From NCBI GenBank assembly GCA_020226215.1, contig CM035232.1, forward strand, positions 17,334,316 through 17,398,315: a stretch of DNA of 64,000 nt, in the 5' to 3' direction. Below the pieces are notes generated by a model. It made no database searches and was not told the origin of the DNA. It saw only the letters and a program-made list of their open reading frames with translations. Position numbers and translations under genes: made by a program. The stretch is from Sindora glabra (taxonomy: Eukaryota; Streptophyta; Magnoliopsida; Fabales; Fabaceae). This document shows, piece after piece, positions 38,201-50,400 of the stretch (position 1 is its first letter; each line of letters begins with the position of its first letter).

Positions 38201-40960
38201 CCTATTAAGTATATTTACTATCTCACACAGTTAATACTGTCGACAATACATTGTACATTTTGTCATATTAATTTTCAATGGAAGCTGCATTTAAGAATGG
38301 AGTAATAAAAAGGGGCCTTTGATGTCATTAAGAAAAATCAACTAAAAAATGAATATATTACTATCTATAGAACAAATAGTAACATATTGATGTTTTGTAT
38401 TAATACAGTAACATGCGCTAAAAATTCAAAGTAAATAGGCGAATCAAGTATATAGACAGTAACATGCATCAAAAACTTAAATTAAATAGAAAAATCAAGT
38501 GTCAATAATGAAAAAATGACAAAAAAAAATGTTACTATCTATAGAAACAAACATTAACATGTTATTGTTTAGTATGCAAACAATAACACAAGCCAAAGAC
38601 TTAAAATAAATGGACAAATGAAGTCACAATAACAAATAAACTGCCAAAAAATATAGGGTAATACTTTACACATACAACAATTATATGTTATTGTTTCTTG
38701 TCCAAACAGTTACATGTTACTATTTGCTATCCAAACAGTAACATGAATGAAAACTGCCAAAAAATATACAAGAAAAGTGGTAAAAACATTCAATTAAATA
38801 AATAGAAATGAATGAAAATAATATCAAAAAAAGTGACATGAAATAAAAATAAGTTTGACAAGTTTGACTTACTAATAATAGCATGACACAACTAGTAACA
38901 TTTGGGAAATAAAAACAAGTTTAACAAGTTTGACTTACTAGTAATAGCATGATACAACTGGTGACATTTGGGGTGTTGTCCCTTGTAATTGAACTCATTA
39001 GTTGCTCGTATATGTGTTAGGACCACCTATATTGTGCTATATCATCTACTTCCTTTACATATTTGAAGTATGACCAACCTAGTGTGTGAGTCCTGTTTGG
39101 CACAAATAGGGTCACCAATAGTATCAGTGTTATAAGATGTGAGACATCCAAAACATCAGTCTTTGAAGTTCCTCGCACTGCTCTTTCGAGTGCATTGAAT
39201 ATTGTTAGTTTTGTCATGCATCCTTGGCCACGGAAACACCTTGTGTCAAAGTCTGATTGTGGCTTTTTACCAAATACTATCTTGATGGGTCGATCTCTAT
39301 CTCTTATTCCAAAATTTTGCTTCACCGATATTGATGTTATTCTTAAATGTTCACCCCCAATTAGAAAATGTTTATTCTTGTCTAAAAAGGTTACAATTAT
39401 CGATTGTATTTTTTTATCGCTCTTCCAGTACATACTATGATCAAAGTCCTTTATTATTATTGCATTAGTTAGAATCTAAAATGAGTTTTGTTGCAGCACC
39501 ATCTTGTGTCTGTCATTGAATTGAAGGTTATCAATCTGCCTCATACATGCTAGCAGATTAGACTTATATTATTGGAATTTTTGAGTTTCTTCTTTAGATT
39601 CTTTTGTTTATTTGGATGCTTTGTTGCGTATAAATTGACAAATCAAGCGTTATAAATAACAAAAATTGATAAATAAAAATATGTTACTATTTTTAGAACA
39701 AACAGTAACATTTTTTCTTCTAGTGACATGTTTCTATTTTATCTAAAACAGCAATAGCAAGCAAAAAAAATTATAAATAGATAAAATGAAGTATGATTAA
39801 CAATAAAACTTTAAAAAAATAATGTGTTACTATGTCTTCAAAAAATAGTAACATGCACCAAAAATGAGATATTATTGTTTTATGTTATTTTATTGTGGTG
39901 ACATGTTTTTGTTGGCCGAGTCTAAGGTGCCCCCGGGGTTTTGGAACCCGAGGGACGTGGATGAATTTTATACATTGGATGTCCAACTTCAGATCGCAGC
40001 CATTCTAATAAATAAAATATTTCTTATAACTAAGGAAAATTTCATAAAAATTTATGTAATTATTGAAATGATAAATTGACCCCAGAAATATAAATTTTAA
40101 AACAAGATCTCTGAACTGGTGATGCAATAGCAAAGGTTCATACTCTCTAATGCTTAGCTATTGTGCATGATCAATCTTTTGAGGAGCTGTTGTTGCTAGA
40201 TCCACTGTTGCTGGATTTGTTATAGTTGGATTTGCTGCATCAGACAAATACGTTGATGATGATTATGGCGATTTGCTGCCCAGCCACCCGAGAACAAATT
40301 CTTCCTATGGTCAAGCTAGACTATTGATTGAAGCAAAGGTGGGAAAAAAATGGTACAACAACAATGAAGAACCAGATGCACTAGAGAAAAACCAAAGAAA
40401 GAATGAGAAGATGCTATGGCGCTCGAGGTGAGAGAAAGAGAGAAAATTTAAAAAATTTAAATTATGAGATAATATTTAAAAATAAAATTATTATAAAAAA
40501 TAAATATTTTGAATAAAAATAAATATATTTTATTTTAACCCCGTGGGGTTATTTTACAATTAACCTTGTAAGAATTTATTCATAAATTATTTATTGTTCT
40601 GCTGCATATATCCACATAGACGTATCAGAATCTGCCATATGTCTCAAGTTTCAGAAACTCAAATTTGGCCAAAGATACCGTAGCGTTCACCGTTTTTGTT
40701 TGGTCTGAAATAGAAACACCAATAAAAAAACACAGAGAAATAGATAAAATGAAGTATGATTAATAATGAAACTTTGACAAAATAAGGTGTTACTGTTAAG
40801 AAATAGTAACATGAAATGAGATGTTATTGTTTTATATGGAAATAGTAACATCCAAGATAATATGGAATAAACTGACAAATCAATCATAATTAACAGTAAA
40901 ATTAATGGAAAAGCATGTTACTATTTAGCATCAGAGGAGTAAGGTATTTCTATTTGTTTC
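35270..40960. repeat. Dispersed dyad motif array (YAGTAACAT half-sites), copy 2
   Basis: Copy of the array at 1700-7400. Dyads again avoid the coding-like blocks (about 35675-35925, 37055-37458 and 39017-39541). Confidence 0.85.
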
Positions 40961-41499
40961 TATGTGAATAGAATGCCAATAAAACAAAACAATATGTATA
41001 GTGCCATTTTTCTGTTTCTCATATAAGCAGTTATTATGTGGGATTAATGATAGTAACATGCAATAAAATAATGTGTAAAGCATGTTGATCATTCTAACTT
41101 CTAGTGTTTCGATTCAACGTATATATATATATACAAATCCACGCAAATAGTAACATTTTTTATCAAGTTAATCACAATATAATGCCTATACTCAAATCAA
41201 TATTAAAAGAATGTGTGTTTACCTATTGACGACCCATTTTAATGCTTCTAATTTGTGCGAAGTTACTGTTTGAACTGGTTTTAAGTTTTCGATGTCGGGA
41301 AATGTTGATTTCCAGTTGTTCCATGTCGTTTAAGTTTGTCCGGTGGTATTTTCTGGCAATTTGTACGATGTCTTCATGTGGTCACTCGAGTTTGTTCACT
41401 AGTATTGCGCTTTGATAGAATACAATTTGTTGTTTCTATTTCCTGCCTTTTGTTTTTTTCGAAATGCGCTATGGGTACATCATTTCGTCTTCTGGGCAT
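35675..41499 (-). pseudogene. Ulp1/DUF1985-like transposon accessory gene, decayed (copy 2)
   Basis: Same layout as at 2110-7933: first block 41499-41223, DUF1985/plant-mobile-domain-like block 39541-39017, small exon 38201-38111, coiled-coil block 37458-37055, and C48 His block about 35925-35675. One difference changes Leu to Ser in the IQLIIV segment (IQSIIV here). It converges on mudrA within the same element. The introns carry the dyad motif. Confidence 0.6.
39914..40691. mobile_element. 778-bp nested insertion with 9-bp target duplication, copy 2
   Basis: Same insertion as at 6348-7125, flanked by GTTTTTGTT at 39905-39913 and 40692-40700. Three SNPs separate the copies in and next to it. 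Confidence 0.65.
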
Positions 41500-41599
41500 T
41501 ATGTTTTGTCATTTCAATTTCATGTCTTTTCCTCTTCTCGGTTCACGCAACAGATGCGTCGTATTATGTTCTAGGTATTGTGATAATTTGACATTGAGG

Positions 41600-41682
41600 G
41601 CAGTACCTAAATGAAAGAAAGTTCAGTTTTGGTACCTCGCTATAATAAATTGCAACAAATGGTACCTGCTTGAATTTTTCCC
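41600..41682 (-). repeat. Right terminal inverted repeat of the MULE, copy 2
   Basis: On the minus strand it begins GGGAAAAATTCAAGCAGG, followed by tttaatttt outside. It pairs with 29772-29854. Confidence 0.5.
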
Positions 41683-42715
41683 TTTAATTTTTAATTTTTA
41701 TATGTACTCAAATTTTTAATTCATACAAAATCACACTCCTCTTACTTACTTTTAGTTATATAGGATTGTGTTATAAAATATTTTTAGATGATATTTTTAA
41801 TTTTGTAGGTATTTTATGAGTTACATATATGTATAATATTTTTTTAAGATTATATATAAATTTAAATATATTACAACTTACTCATGAATAAATACATGGT
41901 GCTTTAAAATGATTTAAATTTTTTATTATTTAGAAGTTTAAAAACTTAAAATATTTAAATTAAAAATATAAGAAAAAAGTTTGTGGACCTTCAAGGATTG
42001 GATAAGGGCTTCCATATTATAGGTATATGAAAGTGTGGTTGACATGGGTTAGCTTGCAAACTAACTAGTCTAACCTATTAAACAACTATCCTCCTATCTT
42101 ATGAGAATTCTAATGTAATGTGTTGAAGATATTAATGAAATTTGTACAATTAGTAATTAGAAATGCAGAAATGTTTGATGTTTTCCATTTGAAAATTAAA
42201 AAAACCCTTTGTAATGATCTTATTTCCCTAAAAAAGAATTTGCAAGTTCGTGACCCTCAATTTTTTTGGAGTAGGTTAGTGACCTTAAATTATTTATATT
42301 AAGGATATAATAAAATCATTAATGGGAATTCTCTAAACATAATGTCAACCACTGATGGAGAACTTATTTGACTTCTATATGGGAGTTAACTGATAATTCT
42401 TAAACCTTTCTTTTTCTTCTAAATATAGTTGAAGTATAGTTATGGAGACAAACATTTAACATATCAAGTGAACTTTTTATTAATAAAATATTAAGGATAC
42501 ATTAGATGGTATCAGTAGTTAAGTAGTCTTTCAAATAATTCATTTTTCCACTTAGTAGTTCAAACATCCCAAAGAAAATCACCATAAAATATTCACATAA
42601 GAAGTAGATAAAAAGATCAATGAAGCTTAGTTAACACCATGAGAATTAGCAAACATGCATCATTTATTAATGGGACTTATTATACAATAAGCCTCATAAT
42701 AAAGGAAACATTACT

Positions 42716-42878
42716 TTTTTGGTATAATAACCATTTGATATCTAGACACCATATTAAGTGCCAACTAATTCGAATTCAAGTCAAGCAAGACCACATTTGG
42801 TGGTAAAATTTTCCCAAACAATTTTTAACGCAAATGCATTCCTAGGAATTCAAACCTGAGACCTTTGATTAAGCTAGA
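42716..42878 (-). mobile_element. tRNA-derived SINE, copy 2
   Basis: Same element as at 9150-9312, with the 15-bp duplication at 42701-42715 and 42879-42893. Confidence 0.7.
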
Positions 42879-45800
42879 AAAGGAAACATTACTAATTGAT
42901 CAAATGCATATATAACAATTAATAAAAAAAACTTTTAGACAATTGCAAATAATAGGTCATAAGGCTAGAGGAGAAGTCCTTATGATTAGGGTCCCAAACT
43001 CAAAGGTTTCTTAAATATTCATATACTACCAAATAAATATGGGCTTTACCTTCAATGGATAGTAGATATTATATGCAAATGAATCTAACTTTTCTAAATT
43101 TGAAATGAAGCAAATTTTACTATTCACTAACTATGTAAAGGCATCTATATTTTGTAACATTAATGCAAAGCAAATCGGGCAAAGAACTAGAAGGAGAGTA
43201 AAGGTGAATATGAAAAGGCAAAAATAATATAGTAAAGTGAAGCATTAATAATTGCTTGTTACTAATGCTATTAAGATAGCCATATAAAACTACATCCTAA
43301 AACCTTTAATCCATTTTAAGTAGACAACTTTATATAATTTTTTCACAAATTGCAAAACTAGAATGAAAAATAAATCAAAGATAGTAGGCCATTGAAAGCC
43401 ATCTAATGACAAAAAATGCATAAAGAAGTAGACACGCCAAGTGTATTCAAGCCCCTCAAATGGAATTTCAACTACACAATGAGGATTAATTGCCATAGAT
43501 AAAATATTTCTAAAACAAAACAACCATAGAATTTGCATAAATCGGTTATAATGAACCATGTAAAGATGGAGTGTACCACCTACACAAATGTAACAAAAAT
43601 TAAAAAAATAAGGAACATACATCCAATAGAGAATCCAAACTGTTTATATCTCATGAGCATGAAATTTATATAGCTTGAATTTAGTCTAAAACATGTAAAA
43701 TGTTTTTTTTAGAAAAAAAAAAAAAGAAAAGCTATCTTTTTGCCCTTTCAAGGCTACCTTTAGAATTACCCTTATTTTCTTCAACTGTCTTTTATCTATA
43801 CCTAGATAAGGACTCAAAGGAATTCCTTAAGCTTGAAATGAAAGCAATTACATTAGAAAATTATAGATATGTGCAATATAGCACCAATTAATCTATAAAT
43901 TGTAATAACCAAAATAATCAAGCTTGATAAAGACCAAAATGTGAATACAAACATTAGCAATGGCATTATAATTATAGTCATGTTCTAATAACAATTTAAG
44001 AAGGAAATAAAGACATCTACTTAAGCCTTGGCACAAAGGCAAAACATATGGAAAATCTTATGCTATTGGTATGTGAATTTGATAAACTCTTACTTTGGAT
44101 TTGAAAATATTAATTACAAATTTTGAAGAGATATACCCCACTAGTAGCTATAGTATTTCTTGCATCATCCAAAGCATCCATTCTTTCGTGTATCTCATGG
44201 CCCCTACTAGCCATTTCAATAATACCTCCAACATTATCTTGTCTTTAATAAGTTTATGAGCATCAATGGTAAATCTAATAACAATAAAGTACAAAGCATT
44301 TCTGGAGTTGTTATAACAATTCCATACAAGGCAACAAAGCTAAATCTAATATAAATAATAATAAAAATATTGTTTATATCATAGGCTTTCCATGGAAATC
44401 AAGTATTCTTACTTATGCAAGTTCACAACATTCACATCCACAAGTTGATCAAGATGTAAATAACTATTAATGCTTAAAAAACAATCAAATAGACCTAAAT
44501 TCATGTTGTAACTTATGAGTAATAGAAACAAATACAAATTGCCAACCATTCATTAAATGTTCTAACCTAGATGTTGGTCTAACCCACATTAATTGAATGC
44601 TTGCATATTTGATACAAGAAGTCAAAATTTTGCCAATATTAATAGAATTTATGAAATTAGGGAATTAATAATCAATTAGTTGAGACATAAAAATATAGAA
44701 GTTAAAACCATAAATATTGAGTTTAAAGTTTAAACAAAAAAAATAATTTCTAAAATCAAATCCTAAACAAAGATTAAAATGACAAAAATTACAACGATGC
44801 CAAGCCAATTTGTTTTAGATGGAAAGTCCCCCTTCTTAATGCAATTTTCTCCATCTAGTTCACTACATAAAGTCATAAAAAATGAAGATAAGATAAGAAG
44901 GGTTGTGAAAGTAAAAATTTAAAATGTAAGCTAAATTTATTTTAGTTACTTGAATGGCTTTGACCAAACCTTAAAATATTAGCTTTTGATATATTAGAGA
45001 AGCAGTTCATAGTAAATCATAAATTTTGCCTAATATAACATATTAATACAAATAAAATTAAAGTCATAATTACATAACAGATTATAAATTTAGCCTAGGA
45101 CAAAGCATTAAGACAAACAAAATTAGAGTCATAATTATATATCATACATATTGCAAATTCCAAAATCCAAAAAACTAGTAAACTACCCATACAAAATTCT
45201 TACCATAACACAAGATCCTTAACAACAAGAAGGCATTCACTCTAGTTCCATAATATCCAAAATCAAAAATAGTTAACTAAAATAAAAAATAAAACAAATT
45301 ACCATTTACTTCACTATACTTTCAATATGAGCATTAGACTTGCTTTCACATAGACAGAGAGATATAGTTATTGTCGATGCTAAAAAAGAAGCCATTATAG
45401 ATTCATTCATAAGTTGCACTGTAGGTAAAAATGTTTATTAGTTTAGAGATACCTTAGGAGATGAAGCTCTTAAGGTGAAAAGGTGAATGAAGGAAAATGT
45501 CTGTCTTTTGGCAATAATGGTGAATGACAAAGCAAGCACTATAATGGCTAGTGTTGATAGGAGTGGAAGAATGAGAGAAAGAGATCAGAAGAAAAGAGCA
45601 AGAAGGAGGTTGAAGATAAAATGCAAATGCAAATGCAAATCTTAAGACAAAAGCACAATAAGGATTTCAGAATTCATAAGCATAATAAAAAAAATTTTAA
45701 GTGCAAATCTTAAGATAAAATATGAATTAAATAAGTCTATAGTAAAAAAATTGTTTGATAGATTATTGTTTGAGAGCTAAAAGAAGGGATGAAGGGAAAA

Positions 45801-46121
45801 GAAAATTCAAAGCAAAAAATAATAGAAATAGTAAAAATAAGAGAGAAAACAAAGGCAAAAAGTGGTAAAGATAAAACAAATTTCAAAATTCAAAATGACT
45901 CGATAAAGGATAAAAGAAAATTTGACAAAGCTTCCCTCCTTTTGTTTGTGCCAATAAGGTTCGATGAAACTTCCTTATGCAACAATGAAACCAAGCAATA
46001 TACAACACAAAAAGACAAAGAAAGGCAAAATAGGTTAGTTGTGAACACCAATGGTAGTAATAGGGAAGCTAAGTTATAGGGAGCTTATTGGGGGAGTGAT
46101 GGAGAATAGGTTTATAATTTT

Positions 46122-46213
46122 GCTAAAAGGTTAAGGAAAAGCCATGCTAGCAAAGCTAAACTTTGGGGGCACTTATAAAGGTTTAAGATTGGCTTGATCT
46201 CTTAACCTTTAGC
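46122..46213. repeat. Short inverted repeat (hairpin), copy 2
   Basis: Same hairpin as at 12556-12647. Confidence 0.4.
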
Positions 46214-46850
46214 ATATTATCTTGGAATGTGACTCATTGATGCTTGTACAATGTTTAAATAATACCAGCATTAGGAATGGATTTGATATTTTTCAAAGTT
46301 GCCTATTGCTTATTGATAAAAGTTTAGTCTGTTTATATTTGTCGCACTTATAAAAAGAGTAATAAATTTGCTAATTAGTTGACAATTTAAGAATTAAAAA
46401 GGATTGTGATTCTTGTAAACTTACACTTTTTAAAGCTGCTCTTGTTGATTTGGGAATTCTTCTCCTTGTTAATGCTATGTAAGTTACCTTCACTTGAAAG
46501 GTCACTTGTTGATTGTTTCTTTTTTTAAAAATTTTTTTTGTCTTGCTTTAGACTTATTAAAAAAAAGATAAAATAAGGCAAGAATTAATGAAAATTTAGG
46601 CAGAAAATATTCACTAACCACGTACCACATGGCATTAGTTTACAAAGAAAAAGTAATTAAATAGATATTTCTTTTGGTACGGCCTTTGTTTAAAAAGAAT
46701 CTCCAAGTCAAACGCAACCATGAGTCTCTTAAGTACAAATTATATACTAATCTTAGTAACACAATTATACGAATTTATATTTTGTTTTCCTGTTTTAATA
46801 TTTTCATTTGAGTAGTTCCGCAGCAGAGCACATCATTCTTCTTTCATTTT

Positions 46851-47030
46851 TTCTACCAATTATTTGCCCACATTTTTATTTTTTATTTTATTTTTTGTCA
46901 GGGGAGGATGTAGGAAGTAGGGGATAGGGTACGGGGAAAGGGGTGCGTGAGGGCTCGGACCCGTAACCCACTATATACCCCACTTTGTGTGGCACAATAT
47001 AGCGCCATCTGAGCTAGCCTGCGATTGTCA
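46851..47030 (-). mobile_element. tRNA-derived SINE upstream of the G-patch gene, copy 2
   Basis: Same element as at 13285-13464, with the perfect 17-bp duplication at 46834-46850 and 47031-47047. Confidence 0.85.
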
Positions 47031-47047
47031 CATTCTTCTTTCATTTT

Positions 47048-47497
47048 CTTGCTAGCGCCAGTGTATTATGGGCCAGAGGATCCTAATATTTTAGACTTAT
47101 GATTTTTCTTTTGGGGCACTTAGGTTGTATGTACAGAACTTGGAAGGCAAAGGGAATCCCATTGGACCCAAAAACCCAATTGCATGAAATTTTTGGGCCT
47201 GAATTGATTGAATTTGGAATATTGGATTTGGAGGACCTAAAAAAAACATAGCGGGAGAATATTCCAGTGTAAAATGCTAAATAAGTCGGGTTCAATGTCG
47301 GGTCAAACCCGGAGCGACAAGTGCTTACGTATTCCACAACATCGGGAGCCATCCACGTCAATCAATCCTCCGACCAGCGGTCCGGATGCAACCGCACGCA
47401 GAGGAGTTGTAAGGAGCTTCGTTCGCAGGGGCCCAGAAATCCGATCATAGTGTTCGAATCTTTGCAGTCCAAGCAAAGCTAGAAGGAACCCGTAGCC
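47048..47497 (+). promoter_or_regulatory. Promoter/5' UTR region of the G-patch gene, copy 2
   Basis: Equivalent of 13482-13931: the GC content rises towards the start codon, and no clear TATA box is assigned. Confidence 0.4.
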
Positions 47498-50400
47498 ATG
47501 GCCGGTGGAAGAAGTAGGAGAGGAAAATCTAACAATAGCGGCGGTAACAAGCAGCCCAAGGATCACAGAAGAGGATCGAATTCTTTCTCTGTTAAATCTG
47601 GACTCTTTGTTGAGGGTGGCTTTTTATCTGATTGGCAGCTTGATTCTCCTTCGCCCAGCCATAATCCAGGTCCTCATTTTGTCTTTCTATTTGTTTATGC
47701 TCTATGTTTGTGATCAGCGACGATCAGCTAGCCGTCTGTTTGGTTGCTGAGAAACGTGAGGAAGTGTGTAAGGAAATAGAAAATTGGATTTGTTATTACA
47801 AATGTATTTGATGGAGGATTTATCCTTTGGCTTTTTATGTTGTGTTGGTCACTCAATTTCTCAGCGCCCAGAACAAGGGCATTGGCAGATGCACACGTGG
47901 CTATGACCTTTTTGTATTTGCCCCTTCCATGCTTTGTTGTGAATTTTCTTTTGCACCCGGATTGCAGGTAGAATTGCTAGCTCGAATAATAAATCCAGTT
48001 CAAAGTCTGGAAAAGGACATAGACCAGAAGCCTCTGCTTCTAAGAGTGGGGGTGGAAAATCATTGGGATCCGCTATTGGGTACAATTACCCTTCTATTGA
48101 TTTTCAGGTACGCGTGGGTAAAAGCTTTTATCTTCATGTATGTTCTTATTAATGCACCTCAGGTTTGGTAATACCGTTTTGTCTGTTTTGCCTTTATTCT
48201 CATTGTACATCTTGGGTAAGGTTTTTATTAAGGTTCCTGAACATCTCAGGGTTAAGTTTCTGCCTCGAAAGGTTCTCACTCACGAGCCTGCAATATTCAT
48301 TGGTTTAGCATAAGCTATGAAGAGATTTGTTTTTTTGGGTGTTCAAGATAATGTATATCCATGTAACTGGTCCCATCTAATGGAATATGGCTTGGTTGTT
48401 GTTGTTCATGACAAGGAATGAGCTGGGAATCAAAATGATACAGCTCACTGAACTTTGAATGTAAATTTGGACATTCATGGGACACATGAGTGAGTTTGAA
48501 AGTACATGCACTAATGGTCATAAGTATCATTATGGAAGATCTTTATTGGACTCTACTGGACGAGGGATAAAAAAAAATTATCTTTCCTGATTCCTTTTTG
48601 AACACGTAGTTGGATATAGTTTAATCTCACTTAACTGGATAACTATAAACACAATTTCATTGAAGCACAAACGAACTATGCTCTTATTGATATTAACTAG
48701 ATAATAATTTGCTTTTGTTTGTATATCAATAGGATGTCTCATGTGCTGGGAACCGCCTTGAACACAGTAACCTAAATGAGCTGCAACCTTTTGTTTTGGC
48801 GAATTCCAAGCACAACCATATTATGGCTCAGGTGGACAAAACACCTTGTTCAGAGCCCAATACTGTGGAATATACTTACAGCTATGGTTCAGATTTTGTT
48901 TTGGGTGACAGCTTTCATAAAGGATTGGGGTTCTCTGATGAACATGATGAAACCCCAAGTGGCATTGGAGCATCCCCCAAACAAATTGATAACCAAACAG
49001 CTTCAGTTGCAGATTCATCTTTATCTGAGAAAGATATCAATTCTGATGAGGCTATTAACTGTGAGCTAAGCAATCAGATGGATGAAGACTTGCCATCAAA
49101 GGTAACCCCTGGGAGAAACTCAGGGTTTCTGTCAATTGGAGGTCTCAAGTTATACACTGAAGACATGTCGGATAATGGAAGTGATGAAGATGATGCTGAA
49201 GAGTCACTTGATGATGATAGCTCAGGATCTTCTGAGCAAGAAGAACTAACCAGATCAGCTGAAAGCAATATCTCTGAAGATGCATCTGACTCTGATTTAG
49301 ACATTGATGAACAGGTTGCGGAGGATTATTTAGAAGGAGTTGGTGGATGTGACAACATTTTGGAAGCAAAATGGTTGCTAGGCCCAGGTTTAGGTGATTC
49401 AGATGATGATAGCTCTTCTAGCAGTTGCTATGATGAGGCTTTAAAGAAGTTGGGTGGAATTGCCCTTCTGGAAGCATCTAGGGAATATGGTGTGAAGCAA
49501 GCCCAACCATGGAAGCAACACTCTGGGGCTCCATTGGCTTTGGATGACCTGATGCTGGTAAAGGATCCAAGAAACATTTCTGGTAAAAAGAAGTATGTTG
49601 CAAAGTCTGCTCAGTCCTGGCCTTCAAAGGCTCAAAAGAGTAAAACTTCCAAAAAAATACATGGTACAGTTGACCTGTATTGATGTTAAAATTCCATTCT
49701 GATTTTATAGTGGCCGGATTGTTTTTTTAACCAGAAAAAAAAAAAAAAAAGAAATGATGGCTGAGTGGTTGAGATATATGTTATGGGATGACTATGAGGG
49801 GCAACAAATTGTGTGTTTAATCTATGAACATTTCCACTTTTTGAGCTATAGAATTACATGCATAATATGTCAGACTGCATGCCTCTTTATTTTTAGAAAT
49901 GTTAAATCAGATGGGAAAGTTTTTGGTTGTTGGAGATGGATGAATTTTGATGCTGAAAATTTAGATGGATACTAGAGGAAAATTTATAAATATTAAATAG
50001 AGATATAAGCAATCAGATATGCACATCAGTATACGATTAAGTGATTGTAGAGTGTATGGAACTTTGGCACTTGCTAAGGAATATTCTATGCAGGTGAAAA
50101 GAAGAGACTTCGTAAAGAGAAGATTGCTGTCAAACGGAGAGAGAGAATGTTGCGCCGTGGAGTTGATCTAGAGCAGATAAATTTGGTAAGAAAACCTTTA
50201 ATTCGCTTTCCTACTTTAATGCACTGTCTTTTTTATTCCAAGCAACATATATCTTCCTATATCTCTCAAACTTGTTCTCTTTTGATCAAGGATCCTTTTA
50301 TCCCATTCTGCTACTCTGTTAGGCTTCTCAAAATGTATAATTTCATAGTTTGATTCAACACGTGCTACTGTTATTAGGTGTCATGTGACCTGTTATTAAT

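Larger units (their letters stand above)
29772..41682. mobile_element. 11.9-kb MULE with mudrA and Ulp1/DUF1985-like genes (complete copy)
   Basis: Terminal inverted repeats of 83 bp (29772-29854 and 41600-41682) align without gaps at about 55-60%. Flanks of tttaatttt at 29763-29771 and 41683-41691 give a 9-bp duplication, the Mutator hallmark, though this one is low in complexity. Inside are a mudrA pseudogene (+), a spacer with tandem repeats and dyad motifs, and a convergent Ulp1/DUF1985-like pseudogene (-). A hAT-like element (34067-35007) and a 778-bp element (39914-40691) are nested in it. MULEs carrying Ulp1-like genes are known from Arabidopsis (Kaonashi) and melon (CUMULE); this is a decayed relative. 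Confidence 0.75.
41692..46833. other. Intergenic AT-rich DNA, no gene recognised (copy 2)
   Basis: Equivalent of 8126-13267. It holds the SINE at 42716-42878 and the hairpin at 46122-46213; no exon or RNA gene was recognised. Confidence 0.55.

Noticed and set aside
29763..41691. Treating the tttaatttt flanks as proof of the MULE borders
   Set aside because: The 9-mer is low in complexity in AT-rich DNA, so it supports but does not prove the borders; the gapless inverted alignment carries more weight.
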